From assembly GCA_963722815.1 (NCBI GenBank), contig CAVROM010000009.1, positions 124,001 to 188,000 of the forward strand: a stretch of DNA of 64,000 nt. Reading direction: 5' to 3'. Shown here piece by piece: positions 37,996 through 48,707 of the stretch (positions are counted from its first letter, which is position 1; every line of letters begins with the position of its first letter). The translations under genes and the position numbers were made by a program. The stretch is from DASQFQ01 sp963722815. GTDB lineage: Bacteria > Actinomycetota > Thermoleophilia > Solirubrobacterales > Solirubrobacteraceae. The notes beneath the pieces were generated by a model. It was not told the DNA's origin. It did no database searches and was given only the letters and a program-made list of their open reading frames with translations.

Positions 37996-39284
37996 GAAGG
38001 CCCGCGGGCCGGCGCCTCCGGCCCCCGGTCAACGTTCCCCTTCGGGCTCCGGCCATAGCCGTTGTTGCGGTGCTGCTGCTGGGCGGCTGCGGTGGTGGCG
38101 GTGGGCCGTCGGCCAACTCGACGCCCGCACCGGCCGCCGCGCCCGCCTCCACGCCGCGCAAGCCGGGGGACGTCGAGCAGCTGGAGCAGCTGATGAAGCG
38201 CCGCGCCGCCGCGCTCGCCGCGGGCCGGCCGGGCGCCTACGCCGCCACCGCCGCGGGCGCCCAGCGTGACCGCGACCGCGAGGTCGCGCGCAACGCCCGC
38301 GGGCTGCCGCTGCGGGACGTCTCGCTGCACGTCGACGCCTCCGACGTCAGCGGCCGCGCGGCGACGCTCAAGGTCCGCGCCGTCTACGGCGTCCGTGGCG
38401 TCCGCGGCACGTTCGACACCACCCGCCGCGTCCGCGCGCGCCGCACGAAGCAGGGCTGGCGGGTCCGGAGCGAGTCGACCTCGCGCGAGCGCTTCCCGTG
38501 GGAGCTCGGGCCCGTGCAGTCGCGGCGCTCTCCGCACTTCGTCGTGCTCGCGCCGCAGGCACTCCCGCTCGACGCGCTGATGACTGCGCTCGAGGCCGGC
38601 TACGCGCGCATGGGCGACGTCCTGAAGAAGCCGCGCCTGCGCCGCCGCTACCTCGTGGTGGTCGCGGGAGGCGCGCAGGCGGCGCGCTCGCTGACCGAGC
38701 GGATCCGCGGGGTGGAGTCGCTCGCCGCCATCTCCGACGCCCAGGTGCAGGAGACCGGGAGCGCCAAGCGCGTGAGCGAGGTCGTCTCCCAGCGGCTCGT
38801 CGTCGTGTGGCCGCCGTTCAGCGCACTCGACGCCGACGGGCAGCAGCGCGTCGTCACCCACGAGCTGACCCACGCGGCGCTGGCGGGCGTCACCTCCGGC
38901 CGCACGCCGTCGTGGCTGATCGAGGGGATCGCGCTCTACGTCTCCGAGGACCGCCGCAGCGGCGACGCGGCCCGCTACCTCGCCGGCGAGGCCAGCGGCC
39001 GCGCCCGCCGCGCGCTGAGCCTGCGCGTGCTCTCCGAGCCCGACGCGATCGCACGCCTCTCCGGCGACGGCCAGGCGGTCGCCTACGCCTACGCCTCGGC
39101 GGCGTCGTTCTACATCGCCGACCGCTTCGGCCGCAGGCGCTTCATCAAGCTCTACAACGCCTTCAACGACGAGGACCTGCCGGGCAAAGCCGGCCTCGAG
39201 ACCACCCGCCGCGCGATCCGCCGCACGCTGGGGATCTCGCTCGACCGCCTCGACACCGACCTCCACATCGCACTCCTCGGCTGA
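37992..39284 (+). CDS. Lipoprotein with peptidase MA-like metallopeptidase domain
   Basis: 430 residues. N-terminal basic stretch, hydrophobic APAIAVVAVLLLGGCGGGGG with a lipobox cysteine, then a Pro/Ala linker: an exported lipoprotein. Residues 60-170 look like an NTF2/Tim44-type domain (LEQLMKRRAAALAAGRPGAYAATAA). The C-terminal half carries HELTH at 290-294 and WLIEGIALYVSE with Glu311 as third zinc ligand, the peptidase MA layout of gluzincins. GTG 37992 overlaps deoB. Substrate unknown; a cell-wall or surface-protein peptidase is plausible. Confidence 0.82.
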   Translation: MRRPAGRRLRPPVNVPLRAPAIAVVAVLLLGGCGGGGGPSANSTPAPAAAPASTPRKPGDVEQLEQLMKRRAAALAAGRPGAYAATAAGAQRDRDREVARNARGLPLRDVSLHVDASDVSGRAATLKVRAVYGVRGVRGTFDTTRRVRARRTKQGWRVRSESTSRERFPWELGPVQSRRSPHFVVLAPQALPLDALMTALEAGYARMGDVLKKPRLRRRYLVVVAGGAQAARSLTERIRGVESLAAISDAQVQETGSAKRVSEVVSQRLVVVWPPFSALDADGQQRVVTHELTHAALAGVTSGRTPSWLIEGIALYVSEDRRSGDAARYLAGEASGRARRALSLRVLSEPDAIARLSGDGQAVAYAYASAASFYIADRFGRRRFIKLYNAFNDEDLPGKAGLETTRRAIRRTLGISLDRLDTDLHIALLG

Positions 39285-39318
39285 GATGGTTGCCTCCACG
39301 ACCGCGGAAGCAACCATC
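39285..39318 (+). terminator. Hairpin between lipoprotein gene and fpg
   Basis: Perfect 9-bp stem GATGGTTGC/GCAACCATC directly after the TGA stop, with a further TCC/GGA pairing inside. No T tract. It ends one base before the -10 box of fpg. Confidence 0.5.
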
Positions 39319-39324
39319 TAGCCT
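39319..39324 (+). promoter_or_regulatory. -10 box TAGCCT before fpg
   Basis: TAGCCT ends eight bases before the fpg GTG, with no Shine-Dalgarno sequence; same hexamer as at 12165. Confidence 0.45.
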
Positions 39325-39332
39325 CGGACGCC

Positions 39333-40181
39333 GTGCCCGAGCTGCCTGAAGTCGAGACGATCCGCCGCTACCTGGCGCCCCACGTCGACGGCCGCACGCT
39401 CCAGAGCCTCGAGATCCACGACGCGCGCTGGACGCTGCCGCTCGCGCCGCCGGAGGTCGCCACCGCGGTCGCCGGCCGCCGCGTCGAGAGGCTCGGCCGC
39501 CGTGGCAAGTACCTCGTGTGGGAGCTCGAGGACGACGTCTACCTGCTGCTGCACCTGCGCATGACCGGCACGCTGCTGCTCGACCCGCCCGAGCGCCCGC
39601 CGCACACGCGCGTGACGTTCGACCTCGGCGAGCACACGCTCGAGTTCGTCGACCCGCGCCGCTTCGGCACCGGCGAGCTCGCGCTCGGCCCGGAAGCCCT
39701 CGACGACTTCTTCGCCAAGCGGCTGGGCGTCGAGCCGTTCGAGCCCGAGTTCACCGGCGAGTACCTGTACGAGCTGACCCGCCACTCGCGCGCCCCGATC
39801 AAGGCGATGCTGCTCGATCAGAAGCGGATCGCCGGCGTCGGCAACATCTACGCCGACGAGGCGCTCTTCCGCGCCCGCATCCACCCGCTGCGGCTGGCGA
39901 ACCGCATCAACCGCAAGCAGGCGGCTGCGCTCCGCGACGCCATCGTCGAGACGCTCGAGCTCGGCATCGAGTCGAAGGGCGCCACCATCGACGACTTCCG
40001 CGACCCGGAAGGGGTCAGCGGCTCGTTTCAGGACCGCTTCCTGATCCACCTGCGCGAGGGCGAGCCCTGCGTGCGCTGCGGCCGGCCCGTACGGAAGCTG
40101 CGGGCGGCGGGGCGGGGGACCTACGTGTGCGAGAGCTGCCAGCCGCGCCCCAGGGGCCAAGCCAGGCGGCTTGCTGCCTAG
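39333..40181 (+). CDS. fpg: Formamidopyrimidine-DNA glycosylase
   Basis: 282 residues. Removes 8-oxoguanine and formamidopyrimidines with AP-lyase activity. After removal of Met the chain begins PELPEVETIRRYL, giving the catalytic Pro1 and Glu2. Conserved lysine region RRGKYLVWEL, VGNIYADEALFRARIHP, and the C-terminal zinc finger CVRCGRPVRKLRAAGRGTYVCESCQP. GTG 39333. The last residues (PRGQARRLAA) are encoded by a copy of the dispersed 28-nt repeat, an extension beyond the usual family end. The stop shares CTAG with the convergent glutaredoxin. Confidence 0.95.
   Translation: MPELPEVETIRRYLAPHVDGRTLQSLEIHDARWTLPLAPPEVATAVAGRRVERLGRRGKYLVWELEDDVYLLLHLRMTGTLLLDPPERPPHTRVTFDLGEHTLEFVDPRRFGTGELALGPEALDDFFAKRLGVEPFEPEFTGEYLYELTRHSRAPIKAMLLDQKRIAGVGNIYADEALFRARIHPLRLANRINRKQAAALRDAIVETLELGIESKGATIDDFRDPEGVSGSFQDRFLIHLREGEPCVRCGRPVRKLRAAGRGTYVCESCQPRPRGQARRLAA
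40152..40179. repeat. Dispersed hairpin repeat, copy 2 (opposite orientation)
   Basis: Reverse complement matches 6333-6360 at 26 of 28 positions. One difference changes a stem base pair (C-G here, T-G there), so the CAAGCC/GGCTTG hairpin survives. Lies in the last codons of fpg and up to its stop. Confidence 0.6.
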
Positions 40182-40426
40182 GCCGCCTCGGCAAGCTCCG
40201 CGAGCTGACCGTCGCGGTCGGCCTTGACCAGCTCCTGGTAGCCGCCGAGCGGCTCGCCGTCGATGACGACCTGGGGGAACGTCATCATGCCGGTGAGCCG
40301 GACCAGCTCTGCGCGACCTTCGGGGTCGCGGGCCAGGTTGATCTCCTCGTAGGGGATCCGCCGCTTGGCCAGGAGCGCCTTCGCGGTCCGGCAATACCCA
40401 CAGGGGTCGGTCGTGTACACAGTCAT
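40178..40426 (-). CDS. Glutaredoxin / mycoredoxin-like protein
   Basis: 82 residues from ATG 40426 (MTVYTTDPCGYCRTAKALL); upstream in-frame ATGs at 40435 and 40450 are possible. Thioredoxin fold with active site CGYC and the cis-Pro TFPQVVIDGEPLGG. CGYC is the motif of actinobacterial mycoredoxin, which reduces mycothiol mixed disulfides, so this may be the mycothiol-dependent equivalent of glutaredoxin; not provable here. Divergent from recO, convergent with fpg. Confidence 0.87.
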   Translation of the reverse strand: MTVYTTDPCGYCRTAKALLAKRRIPYEEINLARDPEGRAELVRLTGMMTFPQVVIDGEPLGGYQELVKADRDGQLAELAEAA

Positions 40427-40462
40427 CCGCCGCATTACTTCAGGAAGCATAGGAACTCATTC

Positions 40463-41179
40463 GTGGCTGGCTCGCTGAAAACCGAGGGCATCGTCCTGCG
40501 CTCCATGCGCTACGGCGAGGCCGACCGGATCCTCCACCTCTATACCCCGCACCGCGGGAGAGTGAGCGCGATCGCCAAGGGCGTCCGCCGCGCCAAGTCG
40601 CGCTTCGGCGGGCGGCTCGAGCCGTTCTTCCGCCTCCAGCTCGTGCTCTACGAGGGCAAGAGCGACCTCCTGACGGTCACGAGCGCCGAGACGCTGGCCG
40701 GCCACCGAAAGCTCAGGGAGCACGGCCCGTCGCTCGACACCGCCGCCCGCGCCTGCGACGCGGTCGCCCGCCTGTTCGACGACGGCGACCCGCACGAGGG
40801 CGTCTACCACCTGCTCGCCAACGAGCTCGCGCTGCTCGACGCGGAGCCCGACCGCGCCGGCCGCGCCAACGCGCTCGCCTTCCGCCTCAAGCTGCTGCTG
40901 GCGGCCGGCTTCGCGCCGCAGCTCTCCGCCTGCGCGAGCTGTGGCGAGCGCGAGCACCTCCAGGGCTTCTCCGGCGCCGCCGGCGGCGTGGTCTGCAGCG
41001 CCTGCGAGGCGGGCGCGTTCGGGCTCGAGCAATCGGCCCACGACTTCCTCGTCGCCGCCCTCGGCCGTCCACTCGCTGACACGCCGGAGGCGCCGCAGCG
41101 GGCGCTCGCCCAGGCGGAGCGGGCGATCAACGCCACGGTGGAGCACCATGCGCACGTCCGCTGGAGGTCCGTGGCGTAG
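40463..41179 (+). CDS. recO: DNA repair protein RecO
   Basis: 238 residues from GTG 40463. N-terminal OB fold (KTEGIVLRSMRYGEADRILHLYTPHRGRVSAIAKGVRR), helical middle, and a C-terminal four-cysteine zinc site (CASCGEREHL and VVCSACEAGAF). RecO loads RecA on SSB-coated DNA with RecR. The open frame upstream of 40463 runs antisense through glutaredoxin and fpg and is not real. Its stop overlaps the -10 box of ppdK. Confidence 0.94.
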   Translation: MAGSLKTEGIVLRSMRYGEADRILHLYTPHRGRVSAIAKGVRRAKSRFGGRLEPFFRLQLVLYEGKSDLLTVTSAETLAGHRKLREHGPSLDTAARACDAVARLFDDGDPHEGVYHLLANELALLDAEPDRAGRANALAFRLKLLLAAGFAPQLSACASCGEREHLQGFSGAAGGVVCSACEAGAFGLEQSAHDFLVAALGRPLADTPEAPQRALAQAERAINATVEHHAHVRWRSVA

Positions 41180-41182
41180 AGT
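41177..41182 (+). promoter_or_regulatory. -10 box TAGAGT before ppdK
   Basis: TAGAGT contains the recO stop codon and ends nine bases before the ppdK GTG. Confidence 0.4.
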
Positions 41183-41191
41183 GCCGCTCCC

Positions 41192-43840
<2,649 letters not shown>

Positions 43841-43852
43841 CAACTCTGCGCC

Positions 43853-43876
43853 GCGCGGCGGGAATGGCCGCCGCGC
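43853..43876 (+). terminator. Terminator hairpin after ppdK
   Basis: Perfect 9-bp GC stem (GCGCGGCGG with CCGCCGCGC) and loop GAATGG, followed by TT, 13 bases after the ppdK stop. Confidence 0.65.
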
Positions 43877-43892
43877 TTGGCAGAATCTGAGC

Positions 43893-44898
43893 GTGATCAC
43901 CTCGTCCGACTCGTTCGCCGCGCGCCAGCAGGCGCGGGAGGCCGAGTGGCTCTCGCCGCTCGCCGCCCGCTCCTATCCCGCGGATCGCGCGCGCCCGGAG
44001 GACGACTCCGGCGTCCGGACGCCGTTCCAGCGCGACCGCGACCGGATCGTGCACTGCAAGGCGTTCCGGCGGCTCAAGCACAAGACGCAGGTGTTCGTCG
44101 CGCCCGAGGGCGACCACTACCGGACGCGCCTCACCCACACGCTGGAGACGACCCAGATCTCGCGCACGGTCGCGCGGGCGCTGGGGCTGAACGAGGACCT
44201 CACGGAGGCGATCGGGCTGGGGCACGACCTCGGGCACCCGCCGTTCGGCCACATCGGGGAGGACGTGCTGGACCGCTGCGCGCGCGAGCGGTTCGGGCGC
44301 GGGTTCCGGCACAACGAGCACTCGCTGCGGGTGGTCGACGTGCTCGAGCACCTGAACCTGACCGCGCCGGTGCGGGACGGCATCCTGCGGCACTCCTCCG
44401 GGGCGGGCGAGCCGGCGACGCTCGAGGGCAAGATCGTCCGGCTGGTCGACCGGATCGCCTACATCAACCACGACATCGACGACGCGGTGCGCGCCGGCGT
44501 CCTCCTGCCGGCTGACCTGCCGGAGGCCGAGATCGCGGTGCTGGGGGAGACGGGCTCCCGGCGGATCGACCGGCTCGTGCGCGACCTCGTCGAGCACTCC
44601 GAGGCGGCGGGGGACATCGTGCAGGGCGAGGAGGTCGGCGGCGCGATGCTGCGGCTGCGCGGCTTCATGTTCAAGAACGTCTACCTCGGCCCGATCGCGC
44701 GGGCCGAGCACGCCAAGATCGAGCGCGTGCATGCGCGGCCTGTTCGAGTGGTTCTGCGAGCACCCGGAGGAGCTGCCGCCGGGCGAGGACGGCGCGGAAG
44801 AAGCCGACCGCGTGATCGACTACCTGGCGGGAATGACCGACCGCTTCGCCATCCGCGCCTGGACCGAGCGCGCGGTGCCCCAGGGCCTGTTGAACTAG
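43893..44898 (+). CDS. dgt: Deoxyguanosinetriphosphate triphosphohydrolase-like protein (frameshift at 44730)
   Basis: 334 residues after removing one base. HD-domain enzyme that splits dNTPs to deoxynucleoside and triphosphate. Motifs RLTHTLETTQISRTVARALG, GLGHDLGHPPFGHIGEDVLD, RHNEHSLRVVDVLE and LVDRIAYINHDIDDA. At AAGATCGAGCGCGTG the frame gains a surplus C (44730) and continues MRGLFEWFCEHPEELPPGED to the TAG at 44896-44898. Without the correction the frame runs into dnaG and gives a false 850-residue fusion. The stop overlaps the dnaG GTG. Confidence 0.88.
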
Positions 44899-46641
44899 TG
44901 CCGCGCTACAAGGCCGACTCGAAGGAGCGCGTGCGCGACGCGATCGACTTCGTCGAGCTGGTGAACGCGCGGACGGAGCTGCGCAAGTCCGGCCAGCGGC
45001 GCTACACCGGGCTGTGCCCGTTCCACGACGAGCGGACGCCGTCGTTCGGGATCGACCCGATCGAGAAGCTCTACCACTGCTTCGGCTGCGGCGAGGGCGG
45101 CGACGTCTTCAAGTTCGTGATGGAGACCGAGGGGCTGGACTTCCAGTCGGCGCTGGAGTCGCTGGCCGAGCGGGCGGGCGTCGAGCTCGAGGCCGAGGAG
45201 GAGGATCCGCGCGCGGCTGCCCGCCGCGGGCGCGAGCAGCGGCTGCTCGATCTGATGGACCGGACCGCGACGTACTACCTGCGCGTGCTGTGGGAGTCGC
45301 GCGAGGCGGCCGAGGCGCGCGAGTACCTGCTCGGGCGCGGGCTGAGCGAGGTGGCGCTGCGGCAGTTCCGCGTCGGCTACTCGCCGTCGGCGTGGGACAC
45401 GGTTCTGAACGCGTCGCGGCGCGCGGGCTTCAAGAACGAGGAGGTCTACGCGGCCGGGCTGGCAATGCGGGGGCGCGAGGGACGGCTCTACGACGTCTTC
45501 CGCGGCAAGATCATGTTCCCGCTGGCCGACGCGCGCGGGCGCGTGCGGGGCTTCGGGGCGCGGGCGATGCGGGACGGGCAGGGGCCGAAGTACGTCAACA
45601 CCCGCGAGGGCGAGGCGTTCTCCAAGGGCCGCCAGCTGTTCGGCGCCGACCTCGCCCGCGCGGCGGCGGCGAAGTCGGGCGCGGTCGTGCTGGCGGAGGG
45701 CTACACGGACGTCATCGCGCTGCACCAGGCGGGCTTCGCCAACGCGGTCGGCGCGATGGGCACGGCGCTGACGCCCGAGCAGGCGAGCCAGCTCCAGCGC
45801 CTCGCCCCGGTCGTCCTGCTGTGCCTCGACGCCGACGCGGCCGGCCAGCAGGCCGCGGCGAAGGCGGCGACCGTGCTGCCGGACCGCGTGGAGCTCCGCG
45901 TCGTCCCGCTCCCGCCGGGCGCCGACCCGGCGGACATCGTGGGGGAGGAGGGCGGCGCCGAGCGCATGCGCGGCCTCCTCGACGCCTCCGTCCCGTTCGC
46001 GCGCTTCGCGATCGAGCGCATCCTCGAGCGCGGGCAGGACGACGAGGCGCTCACGCAGGTCGGCGCGGTCATCAAGCCGCTGCCGCAGGGGATCCTCCGC
46101 GACGGCCTCATCCGCCTGGCGTCCAGCCGGCTCGGGATCTCGCCGGATCTCGTCGAGAGCGCGGTGCGGACCGCCCGCCCGCAGTCCGTCGCCGCCAGAC
46201 GCCGGCGGGGCGCCGCGCGCCGCCAACGGAGCCCGCCAGGCGATCGACCGCCGCGAGCAGTCCGAGCGCGCGTTCCTCTCGCTCTGCGTCGCGCTGCCGG
46301 AGCTGGGGGAGAAGAAGCTGGCGTCCACCGACCTCGACGCCGTCTTCACCTCCCCGCTCACCCGCCTCGCCGCCGAGCGCCTCCGAGGCCACCTCGAGCA
46401 CCCGTCCTCCGATCATCGGCGACGCCCCCGAGCTCGCCGAGCTGATCCCGGAGATCGTCCTCCGCGCCGGCCAGCTCGACGCCACCCCGGCCACGCTCGA
46501 GCTCGAGGCCCTCCAGCTCGACCTCCACCGCCTCGACCGCGAGATCACCGCGGCCCGGACGGGACGGCGAGGGCGCCATCGGAGCGCCTCGCCACCGAGC
46601 GCCAGAAGGTGCTCGACGCGATCCGCCACCGCCTGCAGTAG
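44898..46641 (+). CDS. dnaG: DNA primase (reading frame broken near its 3' end)
   Basis: Makes replication primers. GTG 44898 overlaps the dgt stop. Zinc finger CPFHDERTPSFGIDPIEKLYHCFGCGEGGDVFKF; toprim VVLAEGYTDVIALHQAGFANAVG and LCLDADAAGQQAA. The core (to about 46190) is intact. The C-terminal helicase-interaction part needs four +1 corrections, near 46198, 46408, 46560 and 46587, after which it reads RQAIDRREQSERAFLSLC, PIIGDAPELAELIPEIVL and LATERQKVLDAIRHRLQ and ends at the TAG 46639-46641 (579 residues; length becomes divisible by three). As dnaG is essential, these are probably sequence errors. Confidence 0.9.
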
Positions 46642-46660
46642 AGCCAAAAGTCCGTCCGAT

Positions 46661-46680
46661 ACACGAACTAGTGTTCGTGT
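46661..46680. promoter_or_regulatory. LexA-type SOS box
   Basis: Perfect palindrome ACACGAACTAGTGTTCGTGT one base before the HNH gene ATG. Its core CGAAC-N4-GTTCG equals the SOS-box consensus bound by LexA in actinobacteria and Bacillus. Confidence 0.7.
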
Positions 46681-46681
46681 C

Positions 46682-47371
46682 ATGGATCGCGACTGGCTCG
46701 AAGCCCGACTCACCGCCGGCCGCTCGATCGAGTCGATCGCTCGCGAGGTCGGCAAGCACCCGTCGACGGTCGGCTACTGGCTGAAGAAGCACGGCCTCAC
46801 GTCCCATCACGCCGAGCTGCACGGGCCGCGCGGCTCGCTGGCGCGAGGCCAGCTCGCGGAGCTCGTCTGCAGGGCATGACAGATCCGCGAGATCGGCCGA
46901 GGCGGTGGGAGGAGCGACACGACCGTCCGCTACTGGCTGCGCGCTAAGGACTGAGAACGGTGGGCGCGCGGCTCAACGCACCGCCGGCCGGGTCGATGGC
47001 GCGCGCGTCAATCGAGCCGAATGCCCGAGTCCACGGGCGCACGGCTGGATACGCAGCGGGAGCGGCGATCGTACCGGTGCAAGCAGTGCCGCAGCGCGGA
47101 CGCAGTGACCGCACGTCGCCGGCGGGTCAAAGGCGGTTGCTCGTCGAGGAGGCAGGCGGCCGTCATCCTCTCTGCGGCTACGACCGGTTCCGGCGCTCTG
47201 CAGTTCCATCACCTCGACCCGGCGCAAGAAGTCCTCGACCGCGCATCGCGGGAGTGACCCGGTCGCTGGAGAAAGCAAGGGCCGAGGCAGCAAAGTGCGT
47301 GCTCATGTGCGCGAACTGCCACGCCGAAGTAGAAGGGGGGGTCGCTACCATTCCGCTTTCGAAGCCGATGA
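46682..47371 (+). pseudogene. HNH endonuclease gene with multiple frame breaks
   Basis: Fragments in different frames follow the order of a small HNH nuclease. 46682-46879 encodes a helix-turn-helix repeat (DWLEARLTAGRSIESIAREV, HPSTVGYWLKKHG). 46883-46945 has a second one (DTTVRYWLR). 47075-47133 has a zinc-ribbon YRCKQCRSADAVTARRRRVK. 47178-47215 has CGYDRF and LQFHHLDPAQ. 47260-47340 has LEKARAEAAKCVLMCANCHAEVE with the final HNH histidine. At least five indels separate them and the true stop is lost; the end given is approximate. The SOS box at the start suggests damage-induced expression when intact. Either a decayed gene or dense sequence error. Confidence 0.7.
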
Positions 47372-47410
47372 GAAAAGCACTGCGTTTTGACGCGAACCCC
47401 AATACTTCAG

Positions 47411-47483
47411 TCGGGGGTAATTCAATCGGCAGAATTCGGCTGTTAACCGAGTCGTTGTGGGTTCGAGTCCCACCCCCCGAGCC
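47411..47483 (+). tRNA. tRNA-Asn (anticodon GTT), two bases short
   Basis: Acceptor TCGGGGG/CCCCCGA, D stem TTC/GAA around AATCGGCA, anticodon stem TTCGG/CCGAG with loop CTGTTAA (GTT at 47442-47444), T arm GTGGG-TTCGAGT-CCCAC, discriminator G and CC; the final A of CCA is not encoded. Compared with the standard tRNA-Asn layout two bases are missing between D and anticodon stems. An open frame through this locus is spurious. Confidence 0.85.
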
Positions 47484-47494
47484 TTAGTCGTCGC

Positions 47495-47520
47495 GAAGAC
47501 CGCCCGTCGAGGCGGTCTTC
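47495..47520 (+). terminator. Terminator after tRNA-Asn
   Basis: Perfect 10-bp stem GAAGACCGCC/GGCGGTCTTC with a 6-nt loop, followed by GTCGTTCT, 12 bases after the tRNA. Confidence 0.8.
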
Positions 47521-47558
47521 GTCGTTCTGGGCTCTTCCGGCGGTGCGCCTATAACAAT

Positions 47559-47570
47559 AAACGTTTGACA
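47559..47570. promoter_or_regulatory. Operator-like AAACGTTTGACA
   Basis: Contains the palindrome AAACGTTT, also found at 50329-50336 in the mdlC/gntR divergent region. Located 33 bases before the permease remnant. Confidence 0.4.
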
Positions 47571-47602
47571 GTTAGCGACGCCTTCGCTAGCGTCCCGCCC
47601 AG

Positions 47603-48553
47603 ATGGAGCAAGAGGAGGGTCTGGGTCCGGCCAAGCCGGAGCTGCAGCAGTGCGAGCCCCGGGCGCAGGCGTCCGGGGGAACCTCGGCGCGCGACCTCGG
47701 CAAGCGGCTGCTCGAGGTCGAGTCGAACAGCGTGCTCGTCGCCACGATCGTCCTGATCGGCTTCATCGGCGCGCTCCATCCCGACTTCCTCGCGTGGGGC
47801 CAGCTCAAGGAGGTCGTCCAGAACTCCGTCTACGTCGGGATCATCGCCGCGGGCATGGCCTTCCTGATCTCGATGCGCGAGATCGACCTGTCGGTCGGCT
47901 CGATGTTCGGCCTCGCCCTGATCTGCAGCGCCCTGCTGATCAAGCACGGCATGAACCCGTGGCTGGCCGGCCTCCTCGGCGTCCTCATCGGGTGCGCGAT
48001 GGGCCTCAACAACGCGGTCCTCGTCCAGTTCATCGCGATCCCGCGTGTCGGGCGACCGCCGCCGGCTCGGGCTGATGATGGACAAGCCGCTGTGGCGAAC
48101 ATCGGGCAGATCCGGTCGGTAGCGGGATGCGCCGCCCCGACCAGGGCTCGAGCGACGCTGCCCAGCGGGCGCGACGTGCCGTTGGGCGCAGATCGAGGGG
48201 CTGCGGATCCGCAGCCGCTCGGTCGATCAGACCGGCGGGTCGCTGTCGGGAGGCAACCAGCAGAAGGTCGTGTTCGCCAAGTGGCTGGACGCCGAACCCT
48301 CGGTGATCCTCTCGACGATCCGACCCGCGGCGTCGACGTCGGCGCCAAGGCGGAGATGCACGCGCTGATCCGCTCGTCCGCCGCTTCGGGCCCGCCGGTA
48401 CTGATCTGCTCTACGGACATCGACGAGCTCGCCTCGCTGTGCGATCGCGTCGTCGTGCTGTACCAGGGGAAGGTGTCGGCCAAGCTCGCCGGCGACGCCC
48501 TGAGCACCCACGCGGTGCTCGAGGCAATGAACACGGATCTCGCGGCGGCCTGA
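47603..48553 (+). pseudogene. Chimeric remnant of a sugar ABC transporter (permease N-terminus joined to ATPase C-terminus)
   Basis: 47603-48043 encodes the first 147 residues of an RbsC-like permease (VLVATIVLIGFIGALHPDFL, SVYVGIIAAGMAFLISMREI, DLSVGSMFGLALICSALLIK). It then runs into the C-terminal part of an RbsA-like ATPase, read in shifting frames: RRRLGLMMDKPLW near 48057, GGSLSGGNQQKVVFAKWLDA at 48237-48295 (signature motif), then, after a missing C near 48314, DDPTRGVDVGAKAEMHALIR and VLICSTDIDELASLCDRVVV to the stop. The permease C-terminus and ATPase N-terminus are gone, which a deletion across two adjacent genes would explain. Not functional as a transporter. Confidence 0.75.
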
Positions 48554-48707
48554 GGCCGAAGTCAACGGCGGCTGGGTAGGGGTTCGGTTCGAGCCGCGAC
48601 GCCACGAGTGTCGTCTCAACCACCGTATGGGCGGTCGAGGTGACATTCGTGGGCGCCGGGCGGTCGAACTCACCCTTACCCAGCCGTCGTTGCCGTTCGC
48701 TCAGGGA
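48549..48707. repeat. Long imperfect inverted repeat (about 75-bp arms)
   Basis: Left arm starts CCTGAG, then CAACGGCGGCTGGGTAGGGG; right arm read backwards starts CCTGAG, then CAACGACGGCTGGGTAAGGG. Both continue through TTCGA and ACGARTGTC blocks to a centre near CACCGTATGGG (48621-48631). Arms match at roughly 80%. Each arm begins at the stop codon of its flanking convergent gene. It fills the whole 148-base intergenic gap. Confidence 0.7.

Noticed and set aside
43893..46445. 850-codon dGTPase-primase fusion
   Set aside because: The junction (44730-44898) is out-of-frame nonsense; correcting one base gives a normal dgt stop at 44898 overlapping the dnaG start.
46960..47487. Open frame running through tRNA-Asn
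   Set aside because: It joins fragments of the broken HNH gene to the tRNA; codons over the tRNA cannot be conserved protein.
48549..48707. Integron attC site
   Set aside because: The palindrome is of attC length, but the ends lack GTTRRRY and RYYYAAC core sites and there is no integron integrase; the XerD at 36 kb is the housekeeping enzyme.
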